The notes under the pieces were generated by a model that made no database searches, had not been told where the DNA came from, and saw only the letters and a program-made list of their open reading frames with translations. The position numbers were made by a program, and so were the translations under genes. DNA of 25,046 nucleotides from Bacillota bacterium (GTDB taxonomy: Bacteria; Bacillota; Clostridia; Oscillospirales; Oscillospiraceae): NCBI GenBank assembly GCA_023393155.1, contig JAEWML010000103.1, positions 1 through 25,046 of the forward strand, written 5' to 3'. How positions within the stretch are numbered: position 1 is the first letter of the stretch; every line of letters begins with the position of its first letter. Below are positions 1 through 8,498 of this stretch, one piece after another.

Positions 1-2094
1 GCGGGGGGTGCGCCCGATAGGGCTTTGGTCGATGTCCACCACCTTGTCAAGGTGCTCCAGCCCCTCGATGCGCCCGCACTTTCCGGGCCGCGTCTTCATG
101 CGCATCAGCTCCGCGCCCAGCTTCTTAAAAATAATCTCGTTGACAAGAGACGACTTTCCCGACCCGGACACGCCGGTGACGCAGGTAAAGGTCCCCAGCG
201 GGATTTCCACATTGACGTCTTTCAGGTTGTTTTCCGCCGCGCCCACAACCTTCAAAACGCTGCCGCTGCCCGTCCTCCGGACTGCGGGAACGGCAATTTT
301 CCGCCGTCCGGAAAGGTACTGTCCCGTCACGGAGTCGGGGTTTTCCATGACCTCCTCCGGCGTTCCGGCGGCCACAATTTCGCCGCCGTGGACGCCAGCG
401 CCCGGCCCCACGTCGATCAGATAGTCCGCCGCGCGCATGGTGTCCTCGTCATGCTCCACCACCAGCAGGGTATTGCCCAAGTCCCGCAGGCGTTTGAGGG
501 TGGCGAGCAGCTTGTCGTTGTCCCGCTGGTGCAGCCCGATGGAGGGCTCGTCCAGAATATACAGCACCCCCATCAAAGAGGAGCCGATCTGGGTCGCCAG
601 ACGGATGCGCTGGCTCTCGCCGCCGGAGAGCGTCCCGGCGGCGCGGGAAAGGGTCAGATATCCAAGGCCTACGGACTGCAAAAACCCCAGGCGGCTTTTA
701 ATCTCCCGGAGAATCCGGTCGGCAATCAGCATTTGCTGCTCCGTCAGCTTCAGCTTGCCCACCCAGTCCAGCTCGTTTACCACGGACATTTTTGTAAAGT
801 CGTAGATGCTTAAATCCCCCACGGTGACGGCCAGCGCCTCCTTGCGCAGGCGCTTCCCCCCACAGGTGGGGCAGGGCTGCTGGGTCATGAATTCCTCCAG
901 CTCCCGGCGCATGGAGTCGCTCTGGGTTTCCTGATAGCGGCGCTCCAGATTGGTGCAGATGCCCTCGAAGGGCTGGTGCAGCACGCCCTTGCCCCGGGGC
1001 TGGTCATAGTGCAGGTCCAGCTTTTCATTGCCGGTCCCATAAAAAATGACGGTTTTGATGTCCTCCGGCAAATCCTTAAAGGGAACGGACAGGGAGAACC
1101 GGTACTTTTTTGACAGCGCGTCGAAATACATCCGGGAGATGCCGTCGCCCCGGATGTTGTTCCAACCGGAGGCCTGAATGGCCCCGTCCAGAATGGACAG
1201 CTCCCCATCCGGCACCACCAGCGCCGGGTCCACCTTTTGCTGGCTGCCAAGGCCCATACAGGCGGGGCACGCGCCGAAGGGATTGTTGAAGGAGAACAGC
1301 CGGGGGGCCAGCTCCTCAAGGGAGACGCCGCAGTCCTCGCAGGCGTAGTTCTGGGAGAAGGTCAAATCCTGCTCCTCCCGCACCAGATTGATGAGCACCA
1401 CACCCCCCGTCAGGGAGGAGGCGGTTTCCACCGAGTCCGTCAGCCGCTGGCGCACATCCTCCCGGATAATCAGGCGGTCCACCACAATTTCAATGGTGTG
1501 CTTTTTGTTCTTCTCCAGCTTCAGCTCCTCGTCCAGCTCATAGAGGGAGCCGTCCACCCGGACGCGGACGTAGCCCGATTTCCGGGCGTCCTCAAAGGTC
1601 TTGGCATACTCGCCCTTTTTGCCCCGCACCACCGGAGCCATCACCTGAATACGGGTCCCCTCCGGCAGGGCCATCACCTGATCGATGATCTGGTCAATGG
1701 TCTGCTGGCGGATTTCCTTGCCGCACTTGGGACAGTGGGGTGTGCCCGCCCGTGCCCAGAGAAGGCGCAGATAGTCATACACCTCCGTCACGGTGCCCAC
1801 GGTGGACCGGGGGTTTTTGGAGGTGGTCTTCTGATCGATGGAGATGGCGGGGCTGAGCCCGTCGATATAGTCCACGTCCGGCTTTTCCATCTGCCCCAAA
1901 AACATCCGGGCGTAGGAGGACAGGCTTTCCACATAGCGGCGCTGGCCCTCGGCATAAATGGTGTCAAAGGCCAGGGAGGACTTTCCCGACCCGCTGAGGC
2001 CGGTGAGCACCACCAGCTTGTCCCGGGGAATGGTCACATCCACATTTTTAAGATTGTTGGCGCGGGCGCCCTTTACTACAATTTTGTCCTGCAT
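1..2094 (-). CDS. uvrA: UvrABC excision nuclease subunit A (3' end beyond window)
   Basis: UvrA is the damage-sensing ATPase of nucleotide excision repair; it acts as a dimer and loads UvrB on damaged DNA. The visible 698 residues begin [18 protein letters not shown] and hold the first Walker A (GLSGSGKSS, near residue 31), a CxxC...CxxC zinc module around residues 250-280 (CEDC, CPAC), the ABC signature [12 protein letters not shown], Walker B with [13 protein letters not shown], and the second Walker A (GVSGSGKSS). The frame is still open at base 1 at [13 protein letters not shown], so about 240 C-terminal residues, including the second zinc finger, lie outside. The ATG is preceded by AAGGAG with a long spacing of 12 bases rich in T and A. 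It is the last visible gene of the leftward radC-uvrB-eamA-ybaK group, 89 bases after ybaK. The identity is clear from motifs alone. Confidence 0.97.
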   Translation of the reverse strand, partial: MQDKIVVKGARANNLKNVDVTIPRDKLVVLTGLSGSGKSSLAFDTIYAEGQRRYVESLSSYARMFLGQMEKPDVDYIDGLSPAISIDQKTTSKNPRSTVGTVTEVYDYLRLLWARAGTPHCPKCGKEIRQQTIDQIIDQVMALPEGTRIQVMAPVVRGKKGEYAKTFEDARKSGYVRVRVDGSLYELDEELKLEKNKKHTIEIVVDRLIIREDVRQRLTDSVETASSLTGGVVLINLVREEQDLTFSQNYACEDCGVSLEELAPRLFSFNNPFGACPACMGLGSQQKVDPALVVPDGELSILDGAIQASGWNNIRGDGISRMYFDALSKKYRFSLSVPFKDLPEDIKTVIFYGTGNEKLDLHYDQPRGKGVLHQPFEGICTNLERRYQETQSDSMRRELEEFMTQQPCPTCGGKRLRKEALAVTVGDLSIYDFTKMSVVNELDWVGKLKLTEQQMLIADRILREIKSRLGFLQSVGLGYLTLSRAAGTLSGGESQRIRLATQIGSSLMGVLYILDEPSIGLHQRDNDKLLATLKRLRDLGNTLLVVEHDEDTMRAADYLIDVGPGAGVHGGEIVAAGTPEEVMENPDSVTGQYLSGRRKIAVPAVRRTGSGSVLKVVGAAENNLKDVNVEIPLGTFTCVTGVSGSGKSSLVNEIIFKKLGAELMRMKTRPGKCGRIEGLEHLDKVVDIDQSPIGRTPR

Positions 2095-2106
2095 ATTTTA
2101 AAAAAA

Positions 2107-2131
2107 CTCCTTGCCGTCCCCCGAGGGGACG
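2107..2131 (-). promoter_or_regulatory. Hairpin followed by T run in uvrA leader, next to the Shine-Dalgarno
   Basis: Read on the minus strand, CGTCCCC and GGGGACG form a perfect 7-bp stem (2115-2131) with a 3-base loop. Five bases later come the uvrA AAGGAG site and a run of seven T. The layout resembles a weak terminator or attenuator, or a hairpin that tunes ribosome access. The stem is seen directly; the function is inference. Confidence 0.4.
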
Positions 2132-2183
2132 TTTCCCGCGGGGGACTTTCCCCGCCGCCATCTCCCGGCACGTCGCGCCGGGG

Positions 2184-2681
2184 TCACTCCGCCACAATAT
2201 CCGCCGTCTCCGCCCCCAGCAGCGCCAGCAGGTCCCGAACGGGAACCTCCACCTGCGCGCCGATTTTCCCGGCGGAGATATAGACGGTTTCAAAGTCCGC
2301 CGCCGTTTCATGAAACACGGTGGGAAACCGCTTTTTCATCCCCACGGGGCTGCACCCGCCCCGGATATAGCCGGTGACAGCCAAAATAGACGCCACCGGA
2401 AGCATCTGCACGGACTTCTCCCCCGCCGCCTTTGCGGCCTTTTTCAAATCAAGGCTGTCCGCCACCGGGACCCCGTATACATAAATTCCCCCCGACGCGC
2501 CTTGGGCCACCAGCGTCTTGAAGACCCGTTCGGGGTCCTGCCCCATGGCCTGGGCCACATGCAGACCGTATTCCCTGTCTCCCGAGGGGCCGTCCGTATC
2601 CTCGTAAAAGTGGGCGGTATAGGGGATCTTTTTCTGATCCAGCAGCCGCATCACATTGGTTTTTTCGTCTTTTTGCTTCAT
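2184..2681 (-). CDS. ybaK: YbaK/EbsC-type Cys-tRNA(Pro) deacylase
   Basis: The 165-residue protein matches the YbaK/aminoacyl-tRNA deacylase family, which hydrolyses cysteine mischarged on tRNA(Pro) in trans to prolyl-tRNA synthetase. Visible family traits are FKTLVAQG (the conserved FKTLV strand, near residue 54), VPVADSLDLKKAAKA with the conserved lysine helix (near 75), and the glycine-rich GYIRGGCSPVGMKK (near 104), which corresponds to the family GxxxGGxSPxG substrate loop. Length is typical (about 155-165). The start lies 4 bases past the EamA stop, so the two genes are probably co-transcribed and translationally coupled. A housekeeping proofreading role is inferred from the family; nothing links it directly to uvrA besides position. 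Confidence 0.93.
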   Translation of the reverse strand: MKQKDEKTNVMRLLDQKKIPYTAHFYEDTDGPSGDREYGLHVAQAMGQDPERVFKTLVAQGASGGIYVYGVPVADSLDLKKAAKAAGEKSVQMLPVASILAVTGYIRGGCSPVGMKKRFPTVFHETAADFETVYISAGKIGAQVEVPVRDLLALLGAETADIVAE

Positions 2682-2685
2682 CGAC

Positions 2686-3612
2686 TCACCTCAAAATCAC
2701 CACGCCCGCAAGGACGCACACAATCCCCAAAAGAGTCAGTCCGCTCATAGGCTCCTGAAACACCAGCACACCGACAAGGCTGGCCACCACCGGTTCAAGG
2801 CTTGCCATAATGGACGCCTTGCCGGACTCCACCCGGGCAAGGCCCGACGTATACAGCAGGTACGGAGCCACGGTGGACACCGCCACCAGCCCCAACGCGC
2901 CCAGCCACAAGGAGGGCGCGGCGCTCAGTGACGCCAGCTCCGCCGGCCTGATGAAAAACAGCGACGCTGCCCCCGCAAACACAAAGGTCCACACGGTGGT
3001 GGTCCGGGCATCGTACCCGGCCCGCAAAGCGTATCTCCCCAAAATACTGTACAGCGCGTAGAAAAAGCCCGCGCCCAGCCCCAGCAGAATCCCCGCCGGA
3101 GTGACCATCAAATTCCCCGCAAAAATTCCGCACACGAGGGCGCAGCCCAACAGCGTCAGCCCCAGCGCCAGCAGCTTTTTCTTTGTCACCGGTTCCTTCC
3201 AGAGAATGGCGGATAAAATCACCACGATGGACGGGGCTGTATACAGCAGGATAGAGGCCACCGCCAGAGACGTGATTTTCTGGCAGGAAAAGTAGCACAC
3301 GGTGAACAACAGTACGCTGACCACGCCGGTGCCGAAAAAGTATTTCAAATGCTCCCGCTTCACCCGGAATACGCTGCGGTCCCGGACAGCAAAAATTGCA
3401 GACAGCAGGGCAAGGCCTCCGGTGTTTCGCACCAGCACGATGGACCACGGGGAAAGGCCCCCGCTCATCAATCGGCGGTTCCACAGCCCGATCATGCCCC
3501 ACAGCGCCGCGCCTGCCAGAATGCAGGCGTAGGCCCGCCAGTCGGCGGGGGCTTTCTGCGGAGGCGCGGGCGCTTGCTCCTGCGTTTCTGTAATTTCCCT
3601 GTTTTCCTCCAT
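2686..3612 (-). CDS. EamA/DMT-family drug/metabolite transporter
   Basis: The product is an integral membrane protein of the 10-TMS drug/metabolite transporter superfamily with two EamA repeats. The first repeat begins near ACILAGAALWGMIGLWNRRLM. The second has the typical late motif SLEPVVASLVGVLVFQEPMS (PVVA...FxE), common to EamA permeases. The substrate cannot be told. I chose the ATG at 3612 (MEENREITE, 308 aa) because GAAAGGAGAG lies about 6 bases upstream. An in-frame ATG at 3666 would add 18 residues and has only a weaker purine run in front. A Pro/Glu-rich cytoplasmic N-terminus of about 28 residues precedes the first helix. It sits 144 bases after uvrB and abuts ybaK. Confidence 0.92.
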   Translation of the reverse strand: MEENREITETQEQAPAPPQKAPADWRAYACILAGAALWGMIGLWNRRLMSGGLSPWSIVLVRNTGGLALLSAIFAVRDRSVFRVKREHLKYFFGTGVVSVLLFTVCYFSCQKITSLAVASILLYTAPSIVVILSAILWKEPVTKKKLLALGLTLLGCALVCGIFAGNLMVTPAGILLGLGAGFFYALYSILGRYALRAGYDARTTTVWTFVFAGAASLFFIRPAELASLSAAPSLWLGALGLVAVSTVAPYLLYTSGLARVESGKASIMASLEPVVASLVGVLVFQEPMSGLTLLGIVCVLAGVVILR

Positions 3613-3756
3613 CGGCTCTCCTTTCGGCTGTGCGCCAGCCTCGCGGCCTATATCTCCGCTTTTCATCCGCCGTCTTCCCCTCTTCGCTTTTCCCCGGCAA
3701 AGCTGTCTGGCTTGACACAGGAAAAGGTCCCTATAAAGCTGTGAGGCGGGTCCAGA

Positions 3757-5721
3757 TTATCCCCGCAATTCGATAATGCGGTCCCGAAGGATGGCGGCGT
3801 ACTCGAATTCCAGCATTTTGCCCGCCTCCTTCATCTCCTTTTCAAGCCGCGCAATCTCCTCTGCCCGCTCCCGGTCGGTAAGCTTTGCCTTTCGGCGTTT
3901 TCCCGCCGTTTCCGGGTCGGCAGACTTGGAAATCTCCAGCGTGTTCCGCACGTCCTTGATAATCGTTTTGGGCACGATGCCGTGGGCCTTGTTGTACTCG
4001 TCCTGAATTTTCCGGCGGCGCTCCGTTTCGTCCATGGCGGCCCGCATAGAGGGGGTAATCTTATCCGCGTAGAGAATGACCAGGCCCTCTGCGTTTCGCG
4101 CCGCGCGGCCCATGGTCTGGATGAGGGAGGTTTCGCTGCGGAGGAACCCCTCCTTGTCCGCGTCCAGCACGGCCACAAGGCTCACCTCCGGCAAATCCAA
4201 GCCCTCCCGCAAAAGGTTGATGCCCACCAGCACGTCAAACTCTCCCAGCCGCAGGCCCCGGATAATCTCCATTCGCTCAATCGTCTCCACGTCGGAGTGC
4301 ATATAGCGGACCTTGATTCCGGCGTTTTTGAAATACTCCGTCAAATCCTCGGCCATCTTTTTGGTGAGAGTGGTCACCAGCACCCGCTCCCGCCGCTCGG
4401 ACCTGGACTGAATCTCCGCAATCAGATCGTCGATCTGGCCCTCCACCGGGCGCACCTCCACCACCGGGTCCAAAAGCCCGGTGGGGCGGATGACCTGCTC
4501 CACCACCTGGCCCGCCCGCTCCCGCTCATAGGGACCGGGGGTGGCGGAGACGTACACCGCCTGACCCGCCCGCTCCTCGAACTCCTCAAACTTCAGCGGG
4601 CGGTTGTCAAAGGCGCAGGGCAGGCGGAATCCGTAGTCAATCAGGCTCTGCTTGCGGGCATGGTCCCCGTTGTACATGGCCCGCACCTGGGGCAGCGTCA
4701 CATGGCTCTCGTCCACAAACACCATAAAGTCCTTGGGAAAAAAGTCCAGCAGCGTCATGGGCGCGGACCCGGCGTGCCGCTGGGAGATGATGCGGGAGTA
4801 ATTCTCGATGCCGGAGCAGTAGCCCAGCTCCGTCATCATCTCAATGTCGTACTCCACCCGCTGGCGGATGCGCTGGGCCTCCACCAGCTTGTTGCGCTCA
4901 GTGAAATATCGGACCTGTTCCTCCAGCTCCTCCCGGATTTCGCCGATGGCACGGTCCATCTTATCCTTGGTGGTGACATAGTGGCTGGCGGGATAGACCA
5001 CCGCATGCTCCAGCAGGCGATAGGCCGCGCCGGTGACGGGGTTGAACTCCGTAATGCGGTCAATTTCGTCTCCGAAAAACTCCACGCGAAGGGCCTTGTC
5101 CCTGAAATAGGCGGGGTAGATTTCCACCGTGTCCCCCCGGACGCGGAACATATTCCGCTCGAAGGCAATATCATTGCGCTCGTACCGGTCCTCCACCAGA
5201 CGGCGCAGCAGCTCGTCCCGGTTCAACGTCTGTCCCGTACGCATGGAAATCATCAGCCGGGCGAAATCCTCCGGCTCTCCCAGTCCGTAAATGCAGGAGA
5301 CGGAGGACACCACAATCACATCCCGCCGCTCCAGCAGGGCGCAGGTGGCCGAAAGGCGCAGGCGGTCAATCTCGTCGTTGGTGGACGCGTCCTTGGCAAT
5401 ATAGGTATCCGTATGGGGAATATAGGCCTCGGGCTGATAATAGTCGTAATACGAGACAAAATACTCCACGGCGTTGTCGGGGAAAAATGCCTTGAATTCC
5501 TCGCAAAGCTGAGAGGCCAGCGTTTTATTATGGGCAAGCACCAGCGTTGGCCGCTGAATTTGCTCGATGACCTTGGCCATGGTAAAGGTCTTGCCCGAGC
5601 CGGTGACGCCCAGCAAAATCTGCTCGTCCAGCCCGTTCTCAATGCCCCAGGCCAGCTTTTTAATGGCCTCCGGCTGGTCGCCGGAGGGCTCATAGGGAGA
5701 AACAACTTTAAATTTTGGCAT
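3757..5721 (-). CDS. uvrB: UvrABC excision nuclease subunit B
   Basis: UvrB is the helicase-like damage verification subunit of nucleotide excision repair; it receives DNA from UvrA and recruits UvrC. The 654-residue protein is full length for the family. It shows Walker A GVTGSGKT at residues 38-45, the Tyr-rich beta-hairpin that clamps DNA ([10 protein letters not shown], about 91-100), the DESH motif at 337-340, and helicase motif [13 protein letters not shown]-terminal UVR coiled-coil ([21 protein letters not shown], last 30 residues) is the UvrC contact. The gene starts 24 bases after radC and is probably read from the same promoter. No LexA-type GAAC-N4-GTTC site was seen upstream, so SOS control is not supported by sequence here. 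Confidence 0.98.
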   Translation of the reverse strand: MPKFKVVSPYEPSGDQPEAIKKLAWGIENGLDEQILLGVTGSGKTFTMAKVIEQIQRPTLVLAHNKTLASQLCEEFKAFFPDNAVEYFVSYYDYYQPEAYIPHTDTYIAKDASTNDEIDRLRLSATCALLERRDVIVVSSVSCIYGLGEPEDFARLMISMRTGQTLNRDELLRRLVEDRYERNDIAFERNMFRVRGDTVEIYPAYFRDKALRVEFFGDEIDRITEFNPVTGAAYRLLEHAVVYPASHYVTTKDKMDRAIGEIREELEEQVRYFTERNKLVEAQRIRQRVEYDIEMMTELGYCSGIENYSRIISQRHAGSAPMTLLDFFPKDFMVFVDESHVTLPQVRAMYNGDHARKQSLIDYGFRLPCAFDNRPLKFEEFEERAGQAVYVSATPGPYERERAGQVVEQVIRPTGLLDPVVEVRPVEGQIDDLIAEIQSRSERRERVLVTTLTKKMAEDLTEYFKNAGIKVRYMHSDVETIERMEIIRGLRLGEFDVLVGINLLREGLDLPEVSLVAVLDADKEGFLRSETSLIQTMGRAARNAEGLVILYADKITPSMRAAMDETERRRKIQDEYNKAHGIVPKTIIKDVRNTLEISKSADPETAGKRRKAKLTDRERAEEIARLEKEMKEAGKMLEFEYAAILRDRIIELRG

Positions 5722-5745
5722 AAGCCCTCCTTTTGGGCAGTTTTA

Positions 5746-6420
5746 TCAGGATGTAAAGTAGCCGGAGTCCCGCATGGATACGAAATCTCCGTCCGCCACG
5801 ATGATGTGGTCCACCAACTGGATGCCCACGCCTTCAAGCGCCATGCGCACCCGGTCGGTGGTGGCGAAGTCCTCCCCGGAGGGCAGGGCCACACCGCTGG
5901 GGTGGTTATGGGACAGAATCACAGCGCTGGCATTGGCAAGCAGAGCATTTTCCACCAGCTTGCGGATGTTCAGCGCCGCGCCGTTCACGTCGCCCTCGGT
6001 CAAAAGCTTGCTCACCAGAAGCTTTCCCTTCCTGTCCAAACACAACTCATACACCAGCTCGTATTTTTTCCCGTCGAACCGGTGCAGAAGGTATTCCCCC
6101 GCCCGCTCCGTGGAGTTGAGAATCACCGGCGCGCTCTCCCTTGCCCTGCTCCGCTCCGTCAGCATGGGCACCAGCCGCAGCAGCAGCGCCGCGCTCTCGC
6201 CCACGCCGTCTACCTTTTGGAGGTCCTCCACCGGGGCGGTGAGGGTCGCGCCTAAAGAGCCGTACCGCTCCAAAAGCACATGGGCCAAAGCGTTGGTATC
6301 CCTGCGGGGAATGGCATAAAACAAAAGCAGCTCCAGCGCCTCGTGGTCGGCAAAGCCCGCAAGACCCGTTTCCAGAAAACGCCGGCGCATTTTTTCCCGG
6401 TGTCCGTCGTGGATTCCCAT
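5746..6420 (-). CDS. radC: RadC family protein (UPF0758/JAMM domain)
   Basis: The 224-residue protein has the RadC architecture. An N-terminal helix-hairpin-helix part (GFADHEALELLLFYAIPRRDT; VDGVGESAALLL) precedes a C-terminal JAB1/MPN-like domain with the metal motif SHNHPSG (His171, His173) followed by the downstream Asp in PSGEDFATTD. Despite its name, a DNA-repair role for RadC is not established; the JAMM fold suggests a metal-dependent hydrolase. The ATG at 6420 has GAGGGGGGAG directly upstream. It leads the run radC-uvrB-eamA-ybaK-uvrA, which suits a DNA-metabolism context without proving one. Confidence 0.96.
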   Translation of the reverse strand: MGIHDGHREKMRRRFLETGLAGFADHEALELLLFYAIPRRDTNALAHVLLERYGSLGATLTAPVEDLQKVDGVGESAALLLRLVPMLTERSRARESAPVILNSTERAGEYLLHRFDGKKYELVYELCLDRKGKLLVSKLLTEGDVNGAALNIRKLVENALLANASAVILSHNHPSGVALPSGEDFATTDRVRMALEGVGIQLVDHIIVADGDFVSMRDSGYFTS

Positions 6421-6466
6421 GGGCTCCCCCCTCGCAGCGTTATTCTTTGAGATTCACAGGTATACT

Positions 6467-6495
6467 ATTATATCATACGCTTTACAATCCTACAA
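6467..6495 (-). promoter_or_regulatory. Sigma-A type extended -10 promoter for radC-uvrB
   Basis: On the minus strand TTGTAG (6490-6495) is followed by a 17-base spacer and a perfect TATAAT (6467-6472), with TG one base before the -10 (TGATATAAT). It sits about 47 bases ahead of the radC ATG. Spacing and hexamers fit sigma-A well. Confidence 0.8.
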
Positions 6496-6508
6496 GCACT
6501 TTTATCGT

Positions 6509-6520
6509 ACAAACGTTTGT
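6509..6520. promoter_or_regulatory. 12-bp perfect palindrome upstream of the radC promoter
   Basis: ACAAACGTTTGT is a perfect palindrome with a central CG, 13 bases upstream of the radC -35. The centre (AAACGTTT) resembles LacI/CcpA-family operators, though the outer bases do not match a full cre site. It does not match the Firmicutes LexA box. A regulatory role is inferred from position and symmetry only. Confidence 0.35.
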
Positions 6521-6604
6521 CTTCCTGAAATCTTGCCGTGGCACGGCCGAGGGCGGAACTTCTGCCCTAATTTTCTCTTTTGTCCAATTTTGCGGCTCCA
6601 CAGG

Positions 6605-6633
6605 TTGACACGGCGGCTTTTTAGGCATACTAT
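6605..6633 (+). promoter_or_regulatory. Sigma-A promoter for the M-box/mgtE transcript
   Basis: A consensus TTGACA (6605-6610), a 17-base spacer and TACTAT (6628-6633) precede the riboswitch by about 15-20 bases. This is one of the strongest promoters in the window by sequence and fits constitutive initiation with control left to the riboswitch. Confidence 0.82.
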
Positions 6634-6649
6634 AAAGGAGAAAAGTGAA

Positions 6650-6802
6650 CAGCGTCCGGTAGGTAAGGCTACCACAGGGATATGGGTTGCTGCCGCGAAA
6701 TGATGGAGACATCATGAGATGGTTTGAACAGGCGATATCGAACTTTAAGGTATCATCTAATGCAATTTCACTGCCTTGTGGAGCTAAAGCTTGAACGGTG
6801 GG
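6650..6802 (+). promoter_or_regulatory. M-box magnesium riboswitch aptamer (ykoK leader)
   Basis: The leader carries the conserved blocks of the M-box RNA in order: TAGGTAAGGCTACC, GGGATATGGGTTGCTGCCGCGAAA, GATGGAGACATCAT (a closed hairpin), GAACAGGCGATATC, GGTATCATCTAATGC and GAGCTAAAGCTTGAACGG. The order and spacing agree with the ykoK-type aptamer known from Bacillus mgtE. M-box RNAs fold compactly in high magnesium and then allow the downstream terminator to form, so mgtE would be made when magnesium is scarce. Boundaries are approximate. The gene after it is a magnesium transporter, which strongly supports the call. Confidence 0.93.
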
Positions 6803-6833
6803 GAGGCGAAGCCGTCTCTCGGCAGTGTTTTTT
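6769..6833 (+). terminator. Riboswitch expression-platform terminator
   Basis: CACTGCC (6769-6775) pairs with GGCAGTG (6821-6827), enclosing the last aptamer block and a small GGC/GCC hairpin, and is followed by six T (6828-6833). The 5' arm overlaps aptamer sequence, as expected if terminator and an alternative pairing compete according to magnesium. Confidence 0.75.
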
Positions 6834-6847
6834 GGAGAAAGATTTTC

Positions 6848-6882
6848 TCAATCGTACCGGACGGGACGATTGGGATTTTTTT
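6848..6882 (+). terminator. Second terminator-like hairpin between riboswitch and mgtE
   Basis: CAATCGT (6849-6855) pairs with ACGATTG (6866-6872), extended by a wobble pair, and is followed after GGGA by seven T (6876-6882). A further GGGGC/GCCCC hairpin (6890-6903) lies just before the mgtE ribosome site AAAGGAGG. Two consecutive terminator-like elements lie between promoter and gene. Whether the second one is active is unknown. Confidence 0.6.
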
Positions 6883-6934
6883 ACTTTTTGGGGCGTCTGC
6901 CCCGCCGATTATATGAAGAAAGGAGGCCCCGCGT

Positions 6935-8326
6935 ATGTTGGAATTTGAAAACAAGCGCTTGGAACTGATAGAAAAAATAGAGGAGTTCATTCGCCGAAAA
7001 CAGTATGCCGCCTTGCGGGACCTCCTGTGTCTCTTTGAGGCGGCGGACATTGCCCCTTTGATGGACGGCCTTTCGGAGGAGGACCTTCCGCTTCTTTTTC
7101 GTCTGCTTCCCAAAGAGCTTGCGGCGGCGGTATTTGTGGAGCTGGACTCCGACGTACAGGAGCTTTTGATTCAGGGCTTTTCCAACACGGAGCTTAAAGA
7201 GGTGCTGGACGAGCTGTATCTGGACGACGCGGTGGACATCGTAGAGGAAATGCCCGCTAACGTGGTCAAGCGCATTCTGATGCACTCCGACCCGGACATG
7301 CGCAAGAGCATCAACGAAATTCTGAAATATCCGGAGGATTCCGCCGGCAGCATCATGACCACGGAGTTTGTGGACCTGAAGGCTTCCATGACGGTGGAGG
7401 ACGCCTTCAAGCGCATCCGCCGAACCGGTCCCGACAAGGAAACCATCAACATCTGCTATGTCATTGACGACAACCGCCACCTCATCGGCCTGGTTTCCCT
7501 CCGCACATTGCTGCTGACGGAGGAGGACGCAATTATCGGAGACATTATGGAGACGAATCTTGTCTCCGTCTCCACGCTGGACGATCAGGAATACACCGCC
7601 CGCACCCTCTCCAAATATGACTTTCTGGCTCTGCCGGTGGTGGATACGGAAAACCGTCTGGTGGGTATCGTCACCGTGGACGACGCCATGGACGTCTTGC
7701 AGGAAGAGGTCACCGAGGACATCGAAAAGATGGCGGCCATCCTTCCTTCCGACAAGCCGTATCTGAAAACCGATATTTTGGAGATGTTTAAATCCCGCAT
7801 TCCGTGGCTGCTGCTTCTGATGATTTCCGCCACCTTTACCGGGCAGATTATCTCCCGCTTTGAAAATGCGCTGGCCGCCGCCACCATCCTGACCGCCTAT
7901 ATCCCCATGCTGATGGACACCGGCGGCAACGCCGGCTCCCAATCGGCAGTTACCGTGATTCGCGGAATCTCCCTGAATGAGATTGTATTCAGAGATATTC
8001 TCCGGGTCATCTGGAAGGAAATCCGGGTTTCCCTGCTGTGCGGACTGACGCTGGCCTCGGCCAACTTTCTCAAGCTGATTTTTATTGACCAGATGCTGTT
8101 TCACAACCCCGCCGTGACCCCCACGGTGGCCCTCGTGGTGTGCTCCACCCTGGTGGTTACCGTGTTCTCTGCCAAAGTGGTGGGCTGCTCGCTGCCTCTG
8201 CTGGCAAAGCGGGCGGGCTTTGACCCGGCGGTGATGGCCTCCCCCATCATCACCACCATCGTAGATGCCATCTCTCTTTCGATTTACTTTTCCTTTGCCT
8301 CCGCCATTTTGCATGTGGGCGGATAA
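6935..8326 (+). CDS. mgtE: MgtE magnesium channel/transporter
   Basis: MgtE dimers form a magnesium-gated magnesium channel in the inner membrane. The 463-residue protein has the expected layout: an acidic, helical MgtE N domain (about 1-125, with LYLDDAVDIVEEMPANVV), two CBS domains (about 130-255, the second with VGIVTVDDAMDVLQEE), a plug helix, and five membrane segments. The first of these regions ends in the family signature MLMDTGGNAGSQS near residues 325-337, which lines the pore. The ATG follows AAAGGAGG by 9 bases. It is alone in its transcript, controlled by the M-box leader, and ends before a bidirectional terminator. Confidence 0.97.
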   Translation: MLEFENKRLELIEKIEEFIRRKQYAALRDLLCLFEAADIAPLMDGLSEEDLPLLFRLLPKELAAAVFVELDSDVQELLIQGFSNTELKEVLDELYLDDAVDIVEEMPANVVKRILMHSDPDMRKSINEILKYPEDSAGSIMTTEFVDLKASMTVEDAFKRIRRTGPDKETINICYVIDDNRHLIGLVSLRTLLLTEEDAIIGDIMETNLVSVSTLDDQEYTARTLSKYDFLALPVVDTENRLVGIVTVDDAMDVLQEEVTEDIEKMAAILPSDKPYLKTDILEMFKSRIPWLLLLMISATFTGQIISRFENALAAATILTAYIPMLMDTGGNAGSQSAVTVIRGISLNEIVFRDILRVIWKEIRVSLLCGLTLASANFLKLIFIDQMLFHNPAVTPTVALVVCSTLVVTVFSAKVVGCSLPLLAKRAGFDPAVMASPIITTIVDAISLSIYFSFASAILHVGG

Positions 8327-8340
8327 AGCTTCCTTTGAAT

Positions 8341-8357
8341 CAGCGCCGACGGCGCTG
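8341..8357. other. Perfect 7-bp hairpin after mgtE
   Basis: CAGCGCC and GGCGCTG flank a 3-base loop, 14 bases after the mgtE stop. No T run follows on either strand, so it may only protect the mRNA end or have no role. Confidence 0.35.
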
Positions 8358-8427
8358 GCGCGGACCACCCCGCCTCTCCGTTGCGACGCACGGGTCCCGG
8401 AAAGCCGTTTGCGGAAAACTGCACAGC

Positions 8428-8473
8428 AAAAAAAGCGCATCCCGGCGGCGTTGCCGCTGGGATGCGCCTTTTC
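8428..8473. terminator. Bidirectional terminator between mgtE and the alanine symporter
   Basis: A 15-bp stem (8435-8449 with 8453-8467, one G-T pair) closes a 3-base loop. On the minus strand it is followed by seven T, an excellent terminator for the symporter gene. On the plus strand it is followed by CTTTTCTTTC, enough to end mgtE. Confidence 0.88.
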
Positions 8474-8498
8474 TTTCGGAAACGCACCGGATGAATGC

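Noticed and set aside
3982..6255. Very long plus-strand open frame opposite uvrB and radC
   Set aside because: The minus strand encodes full-length UvrB and RadC with all motifs. The antisense frame arises from GC-rich codon bias and has no family features.
6509..6520. LexA box
   Set aside because: The half sites touch without the four-base spacer of GAAC-N4-GTTC.
6724..6948. Small plus-strand frame in the mgtE leader
   Set aside because: It overlaps the M-box aptamer and both terminators and has no ribosome site.
6881..8440. Long minus-strand open frame opposite mgtE
   Set aside because: The sequence is a shadow of MgtE, is rich in Gly/His/Gln and starts inside the terminator region.
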